Positions 1 to 8,323 of a stretch of 64,000 nt of DNA are shown piece by piece. The stretch's first letter is position 1. The number at the start of each line of letters is the position of its first letter. The notes beneath the pieces were generated by a model. That model was given only the letters and a program-made list of their open reading frames with translations, was not told where the DNA came from and made no database searches. The stretch is taken from positions 1 to 64,000 of the forward strand of contig NZ_JAALJI010000005.1 of the NCBI RefSeq assembly GCF_011064595.1. Direction: 5' to 3'. A program made the position numbers and the translations under genes. Source of the stretch: Paludisphaera soli (GTDB taxonomy: Bacteria; Planctomycetota; Planctomycetia; Isosphaerales; Isosphaeraceae).

Positions 1-918
1 TGGCTGGCCGGGATCGTGGGGGCCGGCGACGGCGGCGGGCCGGGGGGCTTCGGCGGCGGCGACACCCTGAACGGCTCCAACACCGGCGGCGGCGGGGCCG
101 GCATGGGGGGGGCCGTCTTCAACCTCTTCGGCACGGTCACCATCCTCAACAGCACCCTCTCCCAGAACGTGGCCTCCGGCGGCTCCGGCGGAGGCTCGGC
201 CGACTCCCCTTCGAGCAAGAACGGCCAGTCCGGCTCGGGCTTCGGGGGCGGCGTCTTCAATCTCAACGGCGTCGTGAACGTCGTCAACTCGACCCTGGCG
301 GGCAACGGCGTCGGCTACGCCCTGGGGGCCGGCGCTCCGGGGCAGATGTCGGGCGCGGCGGTCTACTGCATCGCCATGGGCCTGACGCCGGAGGGGGGCC
401 AGGCCGCGGCGACGGTCAACCTCGGCAACAGCATCCTGACCAGCTCGAACCCGGCGGTCCCGGCCGTCGCCTCGTTCCCGGCCTACGGCCCGACCACGAT
501 CAACGCGATCGGCCCCAACCTCCTCTCCAACGTCCCGGTCGAGGTCCGCGACGCGGCCGTGAATGACGACCAGGCGGCGACCTACGCCGTGCGGTCCTAC
601 CGGGCCTCGGGGGCCGCGGACCTCTTGGCGACGTCCTCCGCGCCACGGTCCTACACGGGCGTCCGGTTCCTCGTGGCCGACCCCCGCCTGGGGGCCCTGG
701 GGACGAACGGCGGCCAGGCCTCGACCCGGGCGCTGCTGCCGAGGAGCCCGGCGATCGGCCGGGGCTCGAACCGCCTGGCAGCGGCCTACGGCCTGGAGAC
801 CGACGCCCGCGGGCCCGGCTTCCAACGCCGGGTCGGCCGGAGCGTGGACCTCGGCGCGTTCGAGTTCCACCCCGGTGCAGGCCCGAGGTTCGCGCGCCGG
901 CCGGGGGCGTTGAGATGA
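1..918 (+). CDS. Secreted beta-helix protein, choice-of-anchor Q C-terminus (5' end outside window)
   Basis: The frame is open from base 1, so only the C-terminal part of about 305 residues is seen. It begins with Gly-rich degenerate beta-helix rungs containing repeats such as 'GGAVFNLFGTVTILNST' and 'GGGVFNLNGVVNVVNST', as in right-handed beta-helix (pectate-lyase-like) surface proteins. The last 90 residues have the signature of the choice-of-anchor Q domain: 'DPRLGALGTNGGQASTRALL', then 'SPAIGRGS', then 'TDARGPGFQRRVGRSVDLGA'. Proteins of this kind are secreted or surface attached and large; the ligand is unknown. The stop TGA lies 84 bases before the next start. The family call is confident; the exact function cannot be read. 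Confidence 0.8.
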   Translation, partial: WLAGIVGAGDGGGPGGFGGGDTLNGSNTGGGGAGMGGAVFNLFGTVTILNSTLSQNVASGGSGGGSADSPSSKNGQSGSGFGGGVFNLNGVVNVVNSTLAGNGVGYALGAGAPGQMSGAAVYCIAMGLTPEGGQAAATVNLGNSILTSSNPAVPAVASFPAYGPTTINAIGPNLLSNVPVEVRDAAVNDDQAATYAVRSYRASGAADLLATSSAPRSYTGVRFLVADPRLGALGTNGGQASTRALLPRSPAIGRGSNRLAAAYGLETDARGPGFQRRVGRSVDLGAFEFHPGAGPRFARRPGALR

Positions 919-1001
919 GTCCCGCCCGAGCGATACCGGGGGCGACGTCCGGTGTTCCATCTTCGGATCGAGGACCAGGCCGGGGCGAGGGGGGCGAGGC
1001 G

Positions 1002-1859
1002 ATGAGCGTTCGACGACGGCTCGGGGCGACCTTGTGGCTGGGGCTGGGGATGATCGCAGGCTCGGGCTCGGCGTCGGCCGAGGAGGGTGCGACGACGACG
1101 AAGGGGTTCGTCTACAAGAAGCCGGCGAGCGGGCCGCTCAAGCTGCTGGTGACGTACCCGCCCGGCTGGAAGGCGACCGACGCCCGGCCGGGGGTCGTCT
1201 TCTTCTTCGGCGGCGGCTGGGCGGACGGCGACGTGAAGCAATTCGAGGAGCAGGCCGAGCACCTGGCCCGGCGGGGGATGGTCGCGGCGCGGGCGGACTA
1301 CCGGGTGAAGTCGCGGCAGGGGGTCTCGCCCGAGGCCTGCGTCGAGGACGCCAAGAGCGCCGTGAGGTGGCTCCGGGCCCACGCGAAGGAGCAGGGGATC
1401 GACCCGAGCCGGATCGTCGCGGCCGGCGGCTCGGCGGGGGGGCACATCGCCGCCTGCGCCGCGTTCACGCCGGGGCTGGACGCGGCCGGCGAGGACCCGG
1501 CGGTCTCCTCCAAGCCCGACGCCCTGGTCCTGTTCAACCCGGTCCTCCGGTTCCAGGGGGTCCCGAAGTTGATGCAGCGGATCGGCGGCGACGCCAAGCT
1601 GGGGAGGGCGATCTCGCCCGTCCTCCACGTTGGCAAGGGCGCCCCGCCGGCCCTGATCCTCTTCGGGACCGACGACCCCCTGGCCCCGATGGGGGACGAG
1701 TACGTCGCCAAGGCGAAGGCCGCCGGGGCCGTCGCCGAGCTGTTCACCGCCGAAGGGGTCGGCCACGGCTTCTTCAACCGGCCCCCCTGGAAGCAGAAGA
1801 CCACGGCCCGGATGGACGCCTTCCTGACCTCGATCGGCTACCTGCCGAAGCCCGGCTGA
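1002..1859 (+). CDS. Alpha/beta hydrolase, acetyl-esterase-like, exported
   Basis: A 285-residue serine hydrolase. Residues 1-25 form a signal peptide ('LGATLWLGLGMIAGSGSASA'). The oxyanion-hole segment 'FFFGGGW' replaces the usual HGGG, the nucleophile elbow is 'GGSAGG', the acid lies in 'FGTDDPLAP' and the histidine in 'GVGHGFFN', the full order of a hormone-sensitive-lipase/acetyl-xylan-esterase type triad. An ATG 87 bases upstream is in frame, but the start at 1002 gives a clean signal peptide and is preceded by a GAGG. It probably de-esterifies a carbohydrate or small ester in the periplasm; the substrate is not identifiable. It follows the beta-helix gene closely and may be read with it. 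Confidence 0.85.
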   Translation: MSVRRRLGATLWLGLGMIAGSGSASAEEGATTTKGFVYKKPASGPLKLLVTYPPGWKATDARPGVVFFFGGGWADGDVKQFEEQAEHLARRGMVAARADYRVKSRQGVSPEACVEDAKSAVRWLRAHAKEQGIDPSRIVAAGGSAGGHIAACAAFTPGLDAAGEDPAVSSKPDALVLFNPVLRFQGVPKLMQRIGGDAKLGRAISPVLHVGKGAPPALILFGTDDPLAPMGDEYVAKAKAAGAVAELFTAEGVGHGFFNRPPWKQKTTARMDAFLTSIGYLPKPG

Positions 1860-1867
1860 GGACGCAA

Positions 1868-2066
1868 ACCCTTCCCCCCTGGCGGGGGAAGGTGGCCCGC
1901 AGGGCCGGATGAGGGGGGGACGAGCGAGACGGCCGACGGGGTTCCAGCGGGGCTCGACGAGGCCGACCGTCGTGCGGGCAGGGCTCCGAATTCCGAGGCT
2001 CCCCGCGGGCGTCCCCCCCTCATCGGACCGCTGCGCGGTTTGTCTTCCCCCGCCACGGGGGAAGAC
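1868..2066. repeat. Dispersed palindromic repeat, inverted pair (family SPG)
   Basis: Two units of about 50 bases in opposite orientation. Unit one (1868-1920) reads 'CCCTTCCCCCCTGGCGGGGG' followed by AAGGTGGCCCGCAGGGCCGG and ATGAGGGGG. Unit two (2011-2066) is the mirror form: CCCCTCATCGGACCGC, GCGGT, then CTTCCCCC..GGGGGAAG. Each unit contains two hairpins. The same unit returns at 18.5-18.8, 30.4, 42.1 and 56.5-57.0 kb. Together they fill the gap between the esterase and the hemX-like gene. Confidence 0.85.
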
Positions 2067-2217
2067 CAGCACGAGCGCCGGCGGTGTCGCCGCGACCGCC
2101 CGCCGTCGCCCCTGGGATTCGGCCGGGCTTTCGCCTACAATGAATCCACGCGTCCCGAGGCGCGTCCCACCTGGCCGAGGCGACGGAAGCAAGAGAGGCG
2201 AGAGGCACCCACCGGGC

Positions 2218-3093
2218 ATGGATCGGCTGCAGATCCTCTGTTTCGCCGGGACGTACGGGCTGGCGCTGGCGGTCGAGCTGGCCCGGCTCTTCGTGCGCAG
2301 CGAGCTGCGGTGGCACCTGGGGGTCGGCCTGACGTTCCTGGGCTGGTGCGTGCAGACGCTCTACCTGGCCAACATCGCCTGGTCGGGCCGGACGCCCCTG
2401 CCGGTGACCTCGGCGTTCGAGTCGGTCATGGTGCTGTCGTGGGTCGTGGCCCTGATCGGGCTCTACCTGATGGTCCAGTGGCCGCGCAAGGTGGCCGTGG
2501 GCTTCTTCACGCTCCCCCTGGTCCTGGGCCTGATCCTGGGCGCCGCCTGGTTCGTCCCCCGGGCGGCCGAGGGCCGCGACTGGGAAGGGGCGACCGCCTT
2601 CTGGGGGACCGTCCACGGGATCTTCCTGCTGGCCGGGGCCGTCTGCGCGTCGCTGGCGTTCGCCGCGGGGCTCATGTACCTGGCCCAGATGCGCCGGCTG
2701 AAGTCCAAGCAGACGCGGAACTTCGGATTCTCGCTGCCGAGCCTGGAGCAGTCCGAGCGGGTGAACCGTGGGGCCATCGTGGCGGCCTTCCCGCTCTTGA
2801 CGGCCGGGCTCCTGATCGGGGCGTTGCTCAGCGCGGTGGAGCTTCGCAAAGGGGGGGGCGGGCCCCACGCGGGGGTCCCCTGGTACGACCCCAAGGTGCT
2901 GAGCGCGTTCGGGATGTGGCTGGTGTTCGCGGGGCTCCTGCACGCCCGGTTCCGGCCGTCGATGCGGGGACGGACGGTGATGATGCTGACGATCGCGGCG
3001 TTCGCCTTCCTGGTCTTCACCTGGGTCGGGGTCGAGGCCCTCCGCCTCCCCACGGCCCACGGCGCGCCTCGGACGGCGGGAGGCCCGCCGTGA
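2218..3093 (+). CDS. Cytochrome c assembly / HemX-like membrane protein (CcsA family)
   Basis: A 291-residue polytopic membrane protein with about eight hydrophobic segments. It shows features of the CcsA/CcmC/HemX family, including a 'WGTVHGIFLLAGA' helix with a conserved His and the tail 'TWVGVEALRLPTAHG'. Family members handle haem in cytochrome c maturation, or in the HemX subgroup influence glutamyl-tRNA reductase. The ATG at 2218 is chosen because upstream in-frame codons run through repeat DNA. Its stop overlaps the GTG of hemA by four bases (GTGA), so the two are translationally coupled, which favours a HemX-type role. A TACAAT at 2136-2141 could be the -10 of their promoter. Confidence 0.8.
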   Translation: MDRLQILCFAGTYGLALAVELARLFVRSELRWHLGVGLTFLGWCVQTLYLANIAWSGRTPLPVTSAFESVMVLSWVVALIGLYLMVQWPRKVAVGFFTLPLVLGLILGAAWFVPRAAEGRDWEGATAFWGTVHGIFLLAGAVCASLAFAAGLMYLAQMRRLKSKQTRNFGFSLPSLEQSERVNRGAIVAAFPLLTAGLLIGALLSAVELRKGGGGPHAGVPWYDPKVLSAFGMWLVFAGLLHARFRPSMRGRTVMMLTIAAFAFLVFTWVGVEALRLPTAHGAPRTAGGPP

Positions 3094-4409
3094 GGCTCCT
3101 CGCCCTCGGGGTCGACCACCGCTCCGCGCCGGCGACGGTCCGCGAGGCCCTGGCGTTCGGCGACGATCGCCTGGGCGCGGGCCTGCACGCGCTCCGGGAC
3201 GCCTTCCCCGGCAACGAGTTCGTGGTCCTCTCGACCTGCAACCGGGTGGAGGTCTACGCTGCGGGCCCGGCCGGCGACATCCCCGGGGTCGACGCCCTGA
3301 CGGCGTTCCTGGCCGACTTCCACGGCCTCAACCCCGAGACGATCGCCGGCCACCTGGTCGGCTACCACGACGAGGCGGTCGTCGGCCACCTCTTCCGGGT
3401 CGCCGCCAGCCTGGAGAGCCTCGTCCTGGGCGAGGGCCAGATCCTCGGCCAGGTCCGCGAGGCCTACCGGGCGGCCGTCGACCGCCAGGGGGCCGGGCCG
3501 GTCTTCCACACGGTCTTCCAGAACGCCCTCCGCGTCGGCAAGCTCGTCCGCGAGAAGACCGGCATGGACCAGGGGAAGCTCTCGGTCGCCAGCGTGGCCG
3601 TGGACCTCGCCCGCGAGGTCTTCGACACCTTCGCCGACAAGACCGTGCTGGTCATCGGCGCGGGCAAGATGGGGGATTTGACCCTCCAGCACCTCAAGAA
3701 CCTGAGCCCCGGCCGCATCCTGATCGTCAACCGGAACCCCGAACGCGCCCAGGCCGCCGCCGAGAAATGGCGCGGCGAGCCCGTCCCGTTCGACCGGCTG
3801 AACCAGGCCCTGATCGAGGCCGACCTGGTCATCAGCACCACGGCCGCCGCCGAGCCGGTGGTGAACTACGACCAGTACGTCCGCGTCCAGCGGGCCCGCC
3901 GCAACCGCCTGGCCCTGATCCTGGACATCGCCATCCCGCGCGACTTCGACCCCCGGATCGGCGACCTCGACCAGGTGACCCTGTACCACGTCGACGACCT
4001 GCGGGCCCAGGCCGAGCAGAACCTGTCGCGGCGTCGCAAGGGGGTCGACCCGGCCCTCCTGATCATCGAGCGCGAGACCGCCGCCTGCTACGCGGCCGTC
4101 CGCCAGCAGCAGGACGCCGGGGCGCTCCTGCGGCAGCTCGGCGACCGGGCCGACCAGATCCGCCGCCGCGAGCTGGACCACCTGTTCCAGAACCTCCCCC
4201 AGCTCTCCGACGCCGACCGCGAGGCCATCGCCCACATGGCCGCCCGGCTCCAGAACCAGTTCCTCCACCACCCCCGCGCCGCCGTCCGCTCCGCCGCCGC
4301 CGAGGCCGCCGCCGCCCCCGAAGCCCCCCACCCCATCCTCTCCGCCGTCCGCCACCTCTTCGGCCTCGCCGACCCCCCGGCCCCGAGCAGCCTCAAGAAG
4401 ATCACCTGA
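3090..4409 (+). CDS. hemA: Glutamyl-tRNA reductase
   Basis: This 439-residue enzyme reduces glutamyl-tRNA(Glu) to glutamate-1-semialdehyde with NADPH, the first step of C5-pathway tetrapyrrole synthesis. The catalytic cysteine is Cys50 in 'LSTCNRVEVY', exactly where the family has it. 'GEGQILGQVREAY' belongs to the substrate domain, 'VLVIGAGKMG' near residue 190 is the NADPH Rossmann loop, and the helical dimerisation domain follows from about residue 320. The GTG start gives 'MRLLALGVDHRSAP', a perfect N-terminus, and overlaps the hemX-like stop. The last 45 residues are a low-complexity Ala/Pro/His tail, which is extra compared with common HemA. Confidence 0.97.
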   Translation: MRLLALGVDHRSAPATVREALAFGDDRLGAGLHALRDAFPGNEFVVLSTCNRVEVYAAGPAGDIPGVDALTAFLADFHGLNPETIAGHLVGYHDEAVVGHLFRVAASLESLVLGEGQILGQVREAYRAAVDRQGAGPVFHTVFQNALRVGKLVREKTGMDQGKLSVASVAVDLAREVFDTFADKTVLVIGAGKMGDLTLQHLKNLSPGRILIVNRNPERAQAAAEKWRGEPVPFDRLNQALIEADLVISTTAAAEPVVNYDQYVRVQRARRNRLALILDIAIPRDFDPRIGDLDQVTLYHVDDLRAQAEQNLSRRRKGVDPALLIIERETAACYAAVRQQQDAGALLRQLGDRADQIRRRELDHLFQNLPQLSDADREAIAHMAARLQNQFLHHPRAAVRSAAAEAAAAPEAPHPILSAVRHLFGLADPPAPSSLKKIT

Positions 4410-4419
4410 GCCGCCCGCC

Positions 4420-4546
4420 GGAAATCGGCTTCGATTGGGTTCGTTCGCGCGCGGACCTCGCCCCATATTCCGATCGCAAATCCTGGCAATACAACGTCTT
4501 GCGTCCACCGCGAAAATTGGCTTCGTTCGGCGCGATTCGACACGCT
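4420..4546. repeat. Dispersed intergenic repeat copy 1 (family NEPN)
   Basis: Contains 'GGCTTCGATTGGGTTCGTTC' then GCGCGCGG, about 65 bases of variable sequence, and 'AAAATTGGCTTCGTTCGGCG'. The same two blocks in the same order return at 4792-4915. Read on the minus strand they give peptides of the kind 'RANEPNRS' and 'RTKPI', which I recall as frequent spurious ORF content in planctomycete genomes. Confidence 0.8.
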
Positions 4547-4791
4547 CGGCATGCCCGGCGGGGCATCCTTGAGAGGCTCGTGGCCGGGTGCTACGGCTTC
4601 GGGGAGCTTGCGGATCATTGCCGGGTGCCTCCCGAGCCGTCGCCGGTCTTCCCGGCCGGTCCGCAGACTCACGGAACTCGTGGCATCCGAAGATCGTCTC
4701 GCGCCCCCGGTGGGATTGCGTGAGGACCGTCCAGTTCGAGGTTGCGGCGACGTCCCGATCGATGCCGGAGGCCCTCGCCTCGCCACCCGTC

Positions 4792-4915
4792 GGGATTGGC
4801 TTCGATTGGGTTCGTTCGCGCGCGGCATTGCAGCCCATTATCCCTCCCCAACCGAATACATTATAAGGACTTAAATCGCCTCGGAAAATTGGCTTCGTTT
4901 GGCGTGCATCGTTTG
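4792..4915. repeat. Dispersed intergenic repeat copy 2 (family NEPN)
   Basis: Second copy: 'TGGCTTCGATTGGGTTCGTT' then CGCGCGCGG, a divergent AT-richer middle (CCGAATACATTATAAGG), and 'GAAAATTGGCTTCGTTTGGC'. Spacing between the conserved blocks is close to that of copy 1 about 370 bases upstream. The stretch between the copies holds nothing I recognise. The TTATAAGG at about 4861 could serve as a -10 for the gene at 5053, but no -35 is visible. Confidence 0.8.
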
Positions 4916-5052
4916 TCCCACGCGCTTTGCCATGACCCGACCGAGGGCGAAGTCTCGGGACGACCGAGCGTTGGTTGTCACAGTCTTTCCCGAAACGAGC
5001 ATCTCGATTGTCAGTGTCGGAGAAGATACGAGACTCGAACGAGGTGTAAATC

Positions 5053-5373
5053 ATGACGCGAATGGAAGGGGCCTTGAGAGGATTCGTGGTGCTGCCGATC
5101 GTGGTCGCGGTCCTCGGGGCCGTGCTCGGTTGCGTCGGGGGCTGGGCGCCGTGTCACGGGGTGCCGTATTCGGCCGGCGGGGCCGTTTTCGGGCTCGCGA
5201 CCTTCGGGGGGATCTTCGGCCCTCCCGCGGCCGTCCTCGGGGGAAGCCTCGGGGCGGTCTTCGCGCCAGGCTGGCGACAGCTGAGCGTCGGCGAACTGAT
5301 GGCCGCGATCGCGGGCTTGGGGGCGACCCTCGGCCTGTTCATGATCTGGGCCGCCTTCGGCCTGAGCCGGTAA
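5053..5373 (+). CDS. Small membrane protein, tandem paralogue 1
   Basis: A 106-residue hydrophobic protein with about three membrane helices rich in Gly and Ala. It shares with the next gene the start 'MTR.(E/Q)GA', the core 'LGAVLG.VGGWAPC.GVPY', and glycine-zipper helices ('GGIFGPPAAVLGGSLGA'). The single Cys in WAPC is conserved in both. The function is not recognised. It is transcribed with its paralogue, 40 bases apart, so the pair may form a heteromeric membrane assembly. Confidence 0.75.
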   Translation: MTRMEGALRGFVVLPIVVAVLGAVLGCVGGWAPCHGVPYSAGGAVFGLATFGGIFGPPAAVLGGSLGAVFAPGWRQLSVGELMAAIAGLGATLGLFMIWAAFGLSR

Positions 5374-5413
5374 GTCCGCCCGGCCCCCCCCTTTGATCTA
5401 CGAAGGAACGTCC

Positions 5414-5731
5414 ATGACGCGCATTCAAGGTGCGATCCAGGGCCTGGCGGCGGCGCCGCTGGCCGTCACGATGCTCGGGGCCGTCCTCGGCTTCGTCGGG
5501 GGCTGGGCCCCGTGTCGCGGCGTGCCCTACACGCTCATCGGGGCCCAGTTCGGGATGATCGCCTTCGGCGGCTACCTCGCGCCCCCCGCCGGCCTCCTCG
5601 GGGCCGCCTTCGGCGCGGCGATCACCCCGGCCGTCAAGGGCCTGAGCTTCGGCCAGTTGGCGATCGTCCTCGCGGCCGACATGGTGATCCTGAGCCTGAT
5701 CGTCACATGGACGGTCTTCGGGTTCGTCTGA
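5414..5731 (+). CDS. Small membrane protein, tandem paralogue 2
   Basis: A 105-residue protein, roughly half identical to the preceding one along its whole length ('MTRIQGAIQG', 'GGWAPCRGVPY', 'APPAGLLGAAFGAA'). It has three predicted membrane helices, and the WAPC cysteine is retained. ATG 5414 is preceded by GAAGGAA, a reasonable ribosome site; an upstream in-frame ATT would add seven residues not present in the paralogue. A recent tandem duplication is the simplest origin. No function can be assigned. Confidence 0.75.
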   Translation: MTRIQGAIQGLAAAPLAVTMLGAVLGFVGGWAPCRGVPYTLIGAQFGMIAFGGYLAPPAGLLGAAFGAAITPAVKGLSFGQLAIVLAADMVILSLIVTWTVFGFV

Positions 5732-5880
5732 TCCCAAGGCCCGGCTCCAGCCCGTTTCTTGCCGAATTGCCAAAGATTAGAGCGCAACGCCCCATCCTGA
5801 CAATGCGCCATCATGGGGCGTTGCGGAAACCCGGCTCGCGGATCCGAGAGTCGGGGTCCGGGGGATCCTCGCGGCCGCCG

Positions 5881-6255
5881 CTACCACAAGCCGCTCCGCG
5901 AGATCAGCCACGAGGCGTCGCCGGACCGGACCAACCACTGGTAGCCCGCGCCGCCTTGCGAGAACGGCTCGACCAGCCCGGCCACCTGGTCCCAACCCGA
6001 TTGCGAAAGCACGCATTCGAACCCGGCGTCGCGAAGTCGGATCACGCCCCGATCCCCGGGCCCGACCCGGAGGACCAGCCGGCACCCGTCGACCGCCTCG
6101 ACCCCGGGCCACTCGTGGACGGCGATCGTCTCCCGCTCGCCCGAAGCGAGCGCCCCCAGGGCCGTCAACATCCCGGCCGCTTCCTCGGGACGGAAGTCGA
6201 ACACCCGGACCAGGGGGCAGTCGTCCGAGCCGTCGGGGAGGAACTCCAGCTTCAC
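5881..6255 (-). CDS. Conserved hypothetical protein
   Basis: A 124-residue soluble protein starting at GTG 6255 with a GGAGG nine bases upstream ('MKLEFLPDGSDDCPLVRVFD'). The body is mixed alpha/beta with conserved-looking Trp and Gly near the end ('SGWDQVAGLVEP..GYQWLV'). There is no signal peptide or recognised motif. It stands alone on the minus strand between the small membrane pair (plus strand) and a thioredoxin-like gene. The codon third positions are strongly GC, as in real genes here. Confidence 0.65.
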   Translation of the reverse strand: MKLEFLPDGSDDCPLVRVFDFRPEEAAGMLTALGALASGERETIAVHEWPGVEAVDGCRLVLRVGPGDRGVIRLRDAGFECVLSQSGWDQVAGLVEPFSQGGAGYQWLVRSGDASWLISRSGLW

Positions 6256-6275
6256 GCGGGCCTCCAGTCAGTCTA

Positions 6276-6330
6276 GCACCGCCCACCCTTCGGTTCGGTC
6301 GCGGCGGGCCATGCCCACCGGACCCGGCTC
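6276..6330. repeat. Dispersed palindromic repeat copy 1 (family GTGGGCA)
   Basis: Contains CACCGCCCACC, CGGTTCGGTCG, CCATGCCCACC and ACCCGGCTC in the same order and spacing as the copy at 11077-11136. The core is an inverted repeat of GGTGGGC with GCCCACC. It lies in the short gap between two minus-strand genes. Confidence 0.75.
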
Positions 6331-6342
6331 GTGTGGGCTCCC

Positions 6343-6744
6343 TTAGCCCCGGAACGCCCACCAAGGCTTCCGCTTCCGTTTCGGCCCGTTCAGCCGCGAC
6401 TCGATCAAGCCCGCAAGCGTCTCCGGGTCGCGGTACCCGATGACCGAAATCGGTGGATGCCCCGAGACGAGCAGCCCGAGGGCAGGAATGTTCATGAAGC
6501 CGCACTGCTGACACAGTTCGCGGTTCTCTTCAAGGTCGGTGTTGCAGGAGACGAACACGACGCGACCGGCGAACCTGCCGGAGATGCCCTGGATGCTGCG
6601 GTCCATCGCCGGGTCATGCCCGTTCCAGGGCGCCCAGAAGTGAATGGCGACCGCCGGGTGTTGCTGCATGAGGTCCTCGACCTGGAGGCCCCGTACCTCG
6701 GGCGTCGAGGGCCTCCAGCCGGGGATGGGGCGGGGAAATTCCAT
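6343..6744 (-). CDS. Thioredoxin-like protein lacking the CxxC
   Basis: A 133-residue protein with a thioredoxin-type fold: beta strand plus active-site segment 'AVAIHFWAPWNGHDPAMDRS', strand 'GRVVFVSCNTD', cis-Pro region 'CGFMNIPALGLLVSG' and a C-terminal helix 'DPETLAGLIESRL'. At the place where thioredoxins have WCGPC it has WNGHDP, so it cannot act as a normal dithiol oxidoreductase. Two Cys occur later (LCQQC). It may be a binding or scaffold thioredoxin-like domain. The ATG at 6744 is the best start; the frame is open further upstream, but that sequence looks non-coding. Confidence 0.75.
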   Translation of the reverse strand: MEFPRPIPGWRPSTPEVRGLQVEDLMQQHPAVAIHFWAPWNGHDPAMDRSIQGISGRFAGRVVFVSCNTDLEENRELCQQCGFMNIPALGLLVSGHPPISVIGYRDPETLAGLIESRLNGPKRKRKPWWAFRG

Positions 6745-6890
6745 CGCACTCGCGACCTCAAGTCCCGATTCGTCGATCCGGCCGATCGGGCGTAACGGGA
6801 TCTCCGCATCACGACCGACCGAGCCGTTCGACCAGGAGTTACGGATGCCTTGATGATCCCGGGTGGGGCGGGAGCCGCCATGACGCCGGG

Positions 6891-7337
6891 TCAGGCGGGG
6901 TCCTGTGACATCCCTAAGGCGCGAAGCCACTCGTCGCCGAAGACAAGCCAACCACCGACGTGCATCACGAGCGTGGCGACCGCGTACCACAGGGCGCCGT
7001 TCAGGGCGAGCCAGCCCAGACCTTTCCAGCGTCGGGTCCAGACGACGTACCCCGGGACCAGGAGGCCGGCCCCGAGGAAGAACCACGGCCTGGAGAGGAG
7101 GGGGATGGGATGGCGACGCCCGCGGGCGTCGACGATCGCCCACCACCCGAGCGCGAGGGCCGCCGCGACGTGGAGCACGACGTCCATCCTCGACGGTTCC
7201 CAGAAGTGGATGCTCCTCACGCCCCAGGCGACGGCGAGCGTATAGAGGGCGACGAGCAACCCGAGAGTATGGCGGGAAGCCCGCCCCGCGGGGGGCGTGG
7301 GCGTCGCTGGTTCATCCGGCGTGGCCGATCCCGCCAT
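6891..7337 (-). CDS. Four-helix membrane protein, hypothetical
   Basis: About 148 residues. After an N-terminal Thr/Pro-rich stretch there are four hydrophobic helices ('LGLLVALYTLAVAWGV', 'VVLHVAAALALGWWAIVDA', 'WFFLGAGLLVPGYVVWTRR', 'LNGALWYAVATLVMHVGGWL'). I chose the ATG at 7337 rather than the adjacent GTG at 7340; both follow a GGGAAG. Function unknown. It ends about 150 bases before the thioredoxin-like gene start and points the same way. Confidence 0.7.
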   Translation of the reverse strand: MAGSATPDEPATPTPPAGRASRHTLGLLVALYTLAVAWGVRSIHFWEPSRMDVVLHVAAALALGWWAIVDARGRRHPIPLLSRPWFFLGAGLLVPGYVVWTRRWKGLGWLALNGALWYAVATLVMHVGGWLVFGDEWLRALGMSQDPA

Positions 7338-7340
7338 CAC

Positions 7341-7675
7341 GCTTCCCGCCGCCTGACCTGCGAAGTGGATGAACGAAAGGGCGTGATCGAAACAGGCCCT
7401 CGATCCCCATCATCCCGCCCGGCCCCCGCGAAGTCCAGGTCGGACCTTCCCGAAGCCGATTCGCGTCGGAACCGCCCGCCTCGACCGGATCGAATGCGGC
7501 GGGCGGCGCCCACCCTGCTGGACCGAAAATCCATCCGGCGAGGGCGGCCGCGTGATCGTCGAAGCCGACGGCTTCGACCGTCAGACGAGCCGCTCGACCC
7601 GGCGGTCGCTCCGCAACCCGGCCGGTCGGCGAGGGGCGGCGGCGGATTGGGACGAATGCCGATGCGATCGGCGCG
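7341..7675. other. Intergenic region, nothing recognised
   Basis: This is 335 bases of GC-rich sequence between the membrane protein and the isochorismatase-family gene. Reading frames on both strands are Arg-rich and without a usable start signal. I see no hairpin followed by a T tract. Confidence 0.5.
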
Positions 7676-8323
7676 TCAGGCGCCCGACTTGGCGTGGCCC
7701 GCGAGGAGCTGCATCTCCCAGGCGAAGGCGACGCCGGTGGCGCCGCCGTGGGCGACGAGGATCTCCGCGACGGCGGCGGCGGTCTTCTCGCGCGCCCAGT
7801 CCCGCTGCCATTCGCACATGACGGCCAACCAGGTCATCGGGATCGCGCCGGCCTGGGCCATGCGGCGGACGGCCATGTCGTGGGCCTCGGCCGAGACGCC
7901 GCCCGACGCGTCGGTGACGATGTACACGTCGTACCCCTCGCCCAGCGCCTGGATCGTCGGCATGGCGAGGCAGACCTCGGACCAGAGCGCCGCCAGGATG
8001 AGCTGCTTGCGGCCGCTCTTCTTCACGACGTCGGTGACGTTCGGGTCTTCCCAGGTGTTGATGAAGGTGCGGTCGATCGGCTGCTGCTCGGGGAAGACGT
8101 CCTGCAGTCCCTTGATCAGATAACCGCCGCGGTCCTGGATCACCGTCGTGAGGATCGTCGGCACGTCGAACGCCTTCGCCGCCTTGGCGAGCCCGATGAC
8201 GTTGTTGACGATCATCGTCGGTTCATGGCTGTGCAGGTTGGTGAACTGGAACGGCTGGTGGTCGATGAGCACCAGGATGCTGTCCGCGGGGCGCAGCAGC
8301 GCGTCGAGGCCGGTCTTGGGCAT
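7676..8323 (-). CDS. Isochorismatase-family (cysteine) hydrolase, YcaC-like
   Basis: A 215-residue cytoplasmic alpha/beta hydrolase of the isochorismatase superfamily. The catalytic Asp is in 'ILVLIDHQ', the Lys probably in 'YLIKGLQDVFP', and the nucleophilic Cys in 'ALWSEVCLAMPTIQAL', with the cis-peptide region just before it. The pattern and length match the YcaC subgroup, whose substrate is unknown. The ATG follows AAGGAG at good spacing. The AraC-type regulator lies 390 bases upstream in the same direction and may control it. Confidence 0.9.
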   Translation of the reverse strand: MPKTGLDALLRPADSILVLIDHQPFQFTNLHSHEPTMIVNNVIGLAKAAKAFDVPTILTTVIQDRGGYLIKGLQDVFPEQQPIDRTFINTWEDPNVTDVVKKSGRKQLILAALWSEVCLAMPTIQALGEGYDVYIVTDASGGVSAEAHDMAVRRMAQAGAIPMTWLAVMCEWQRDWAREKTAAAVAEILVAHGGATGVAFAWEMQLLAGHAKSGA

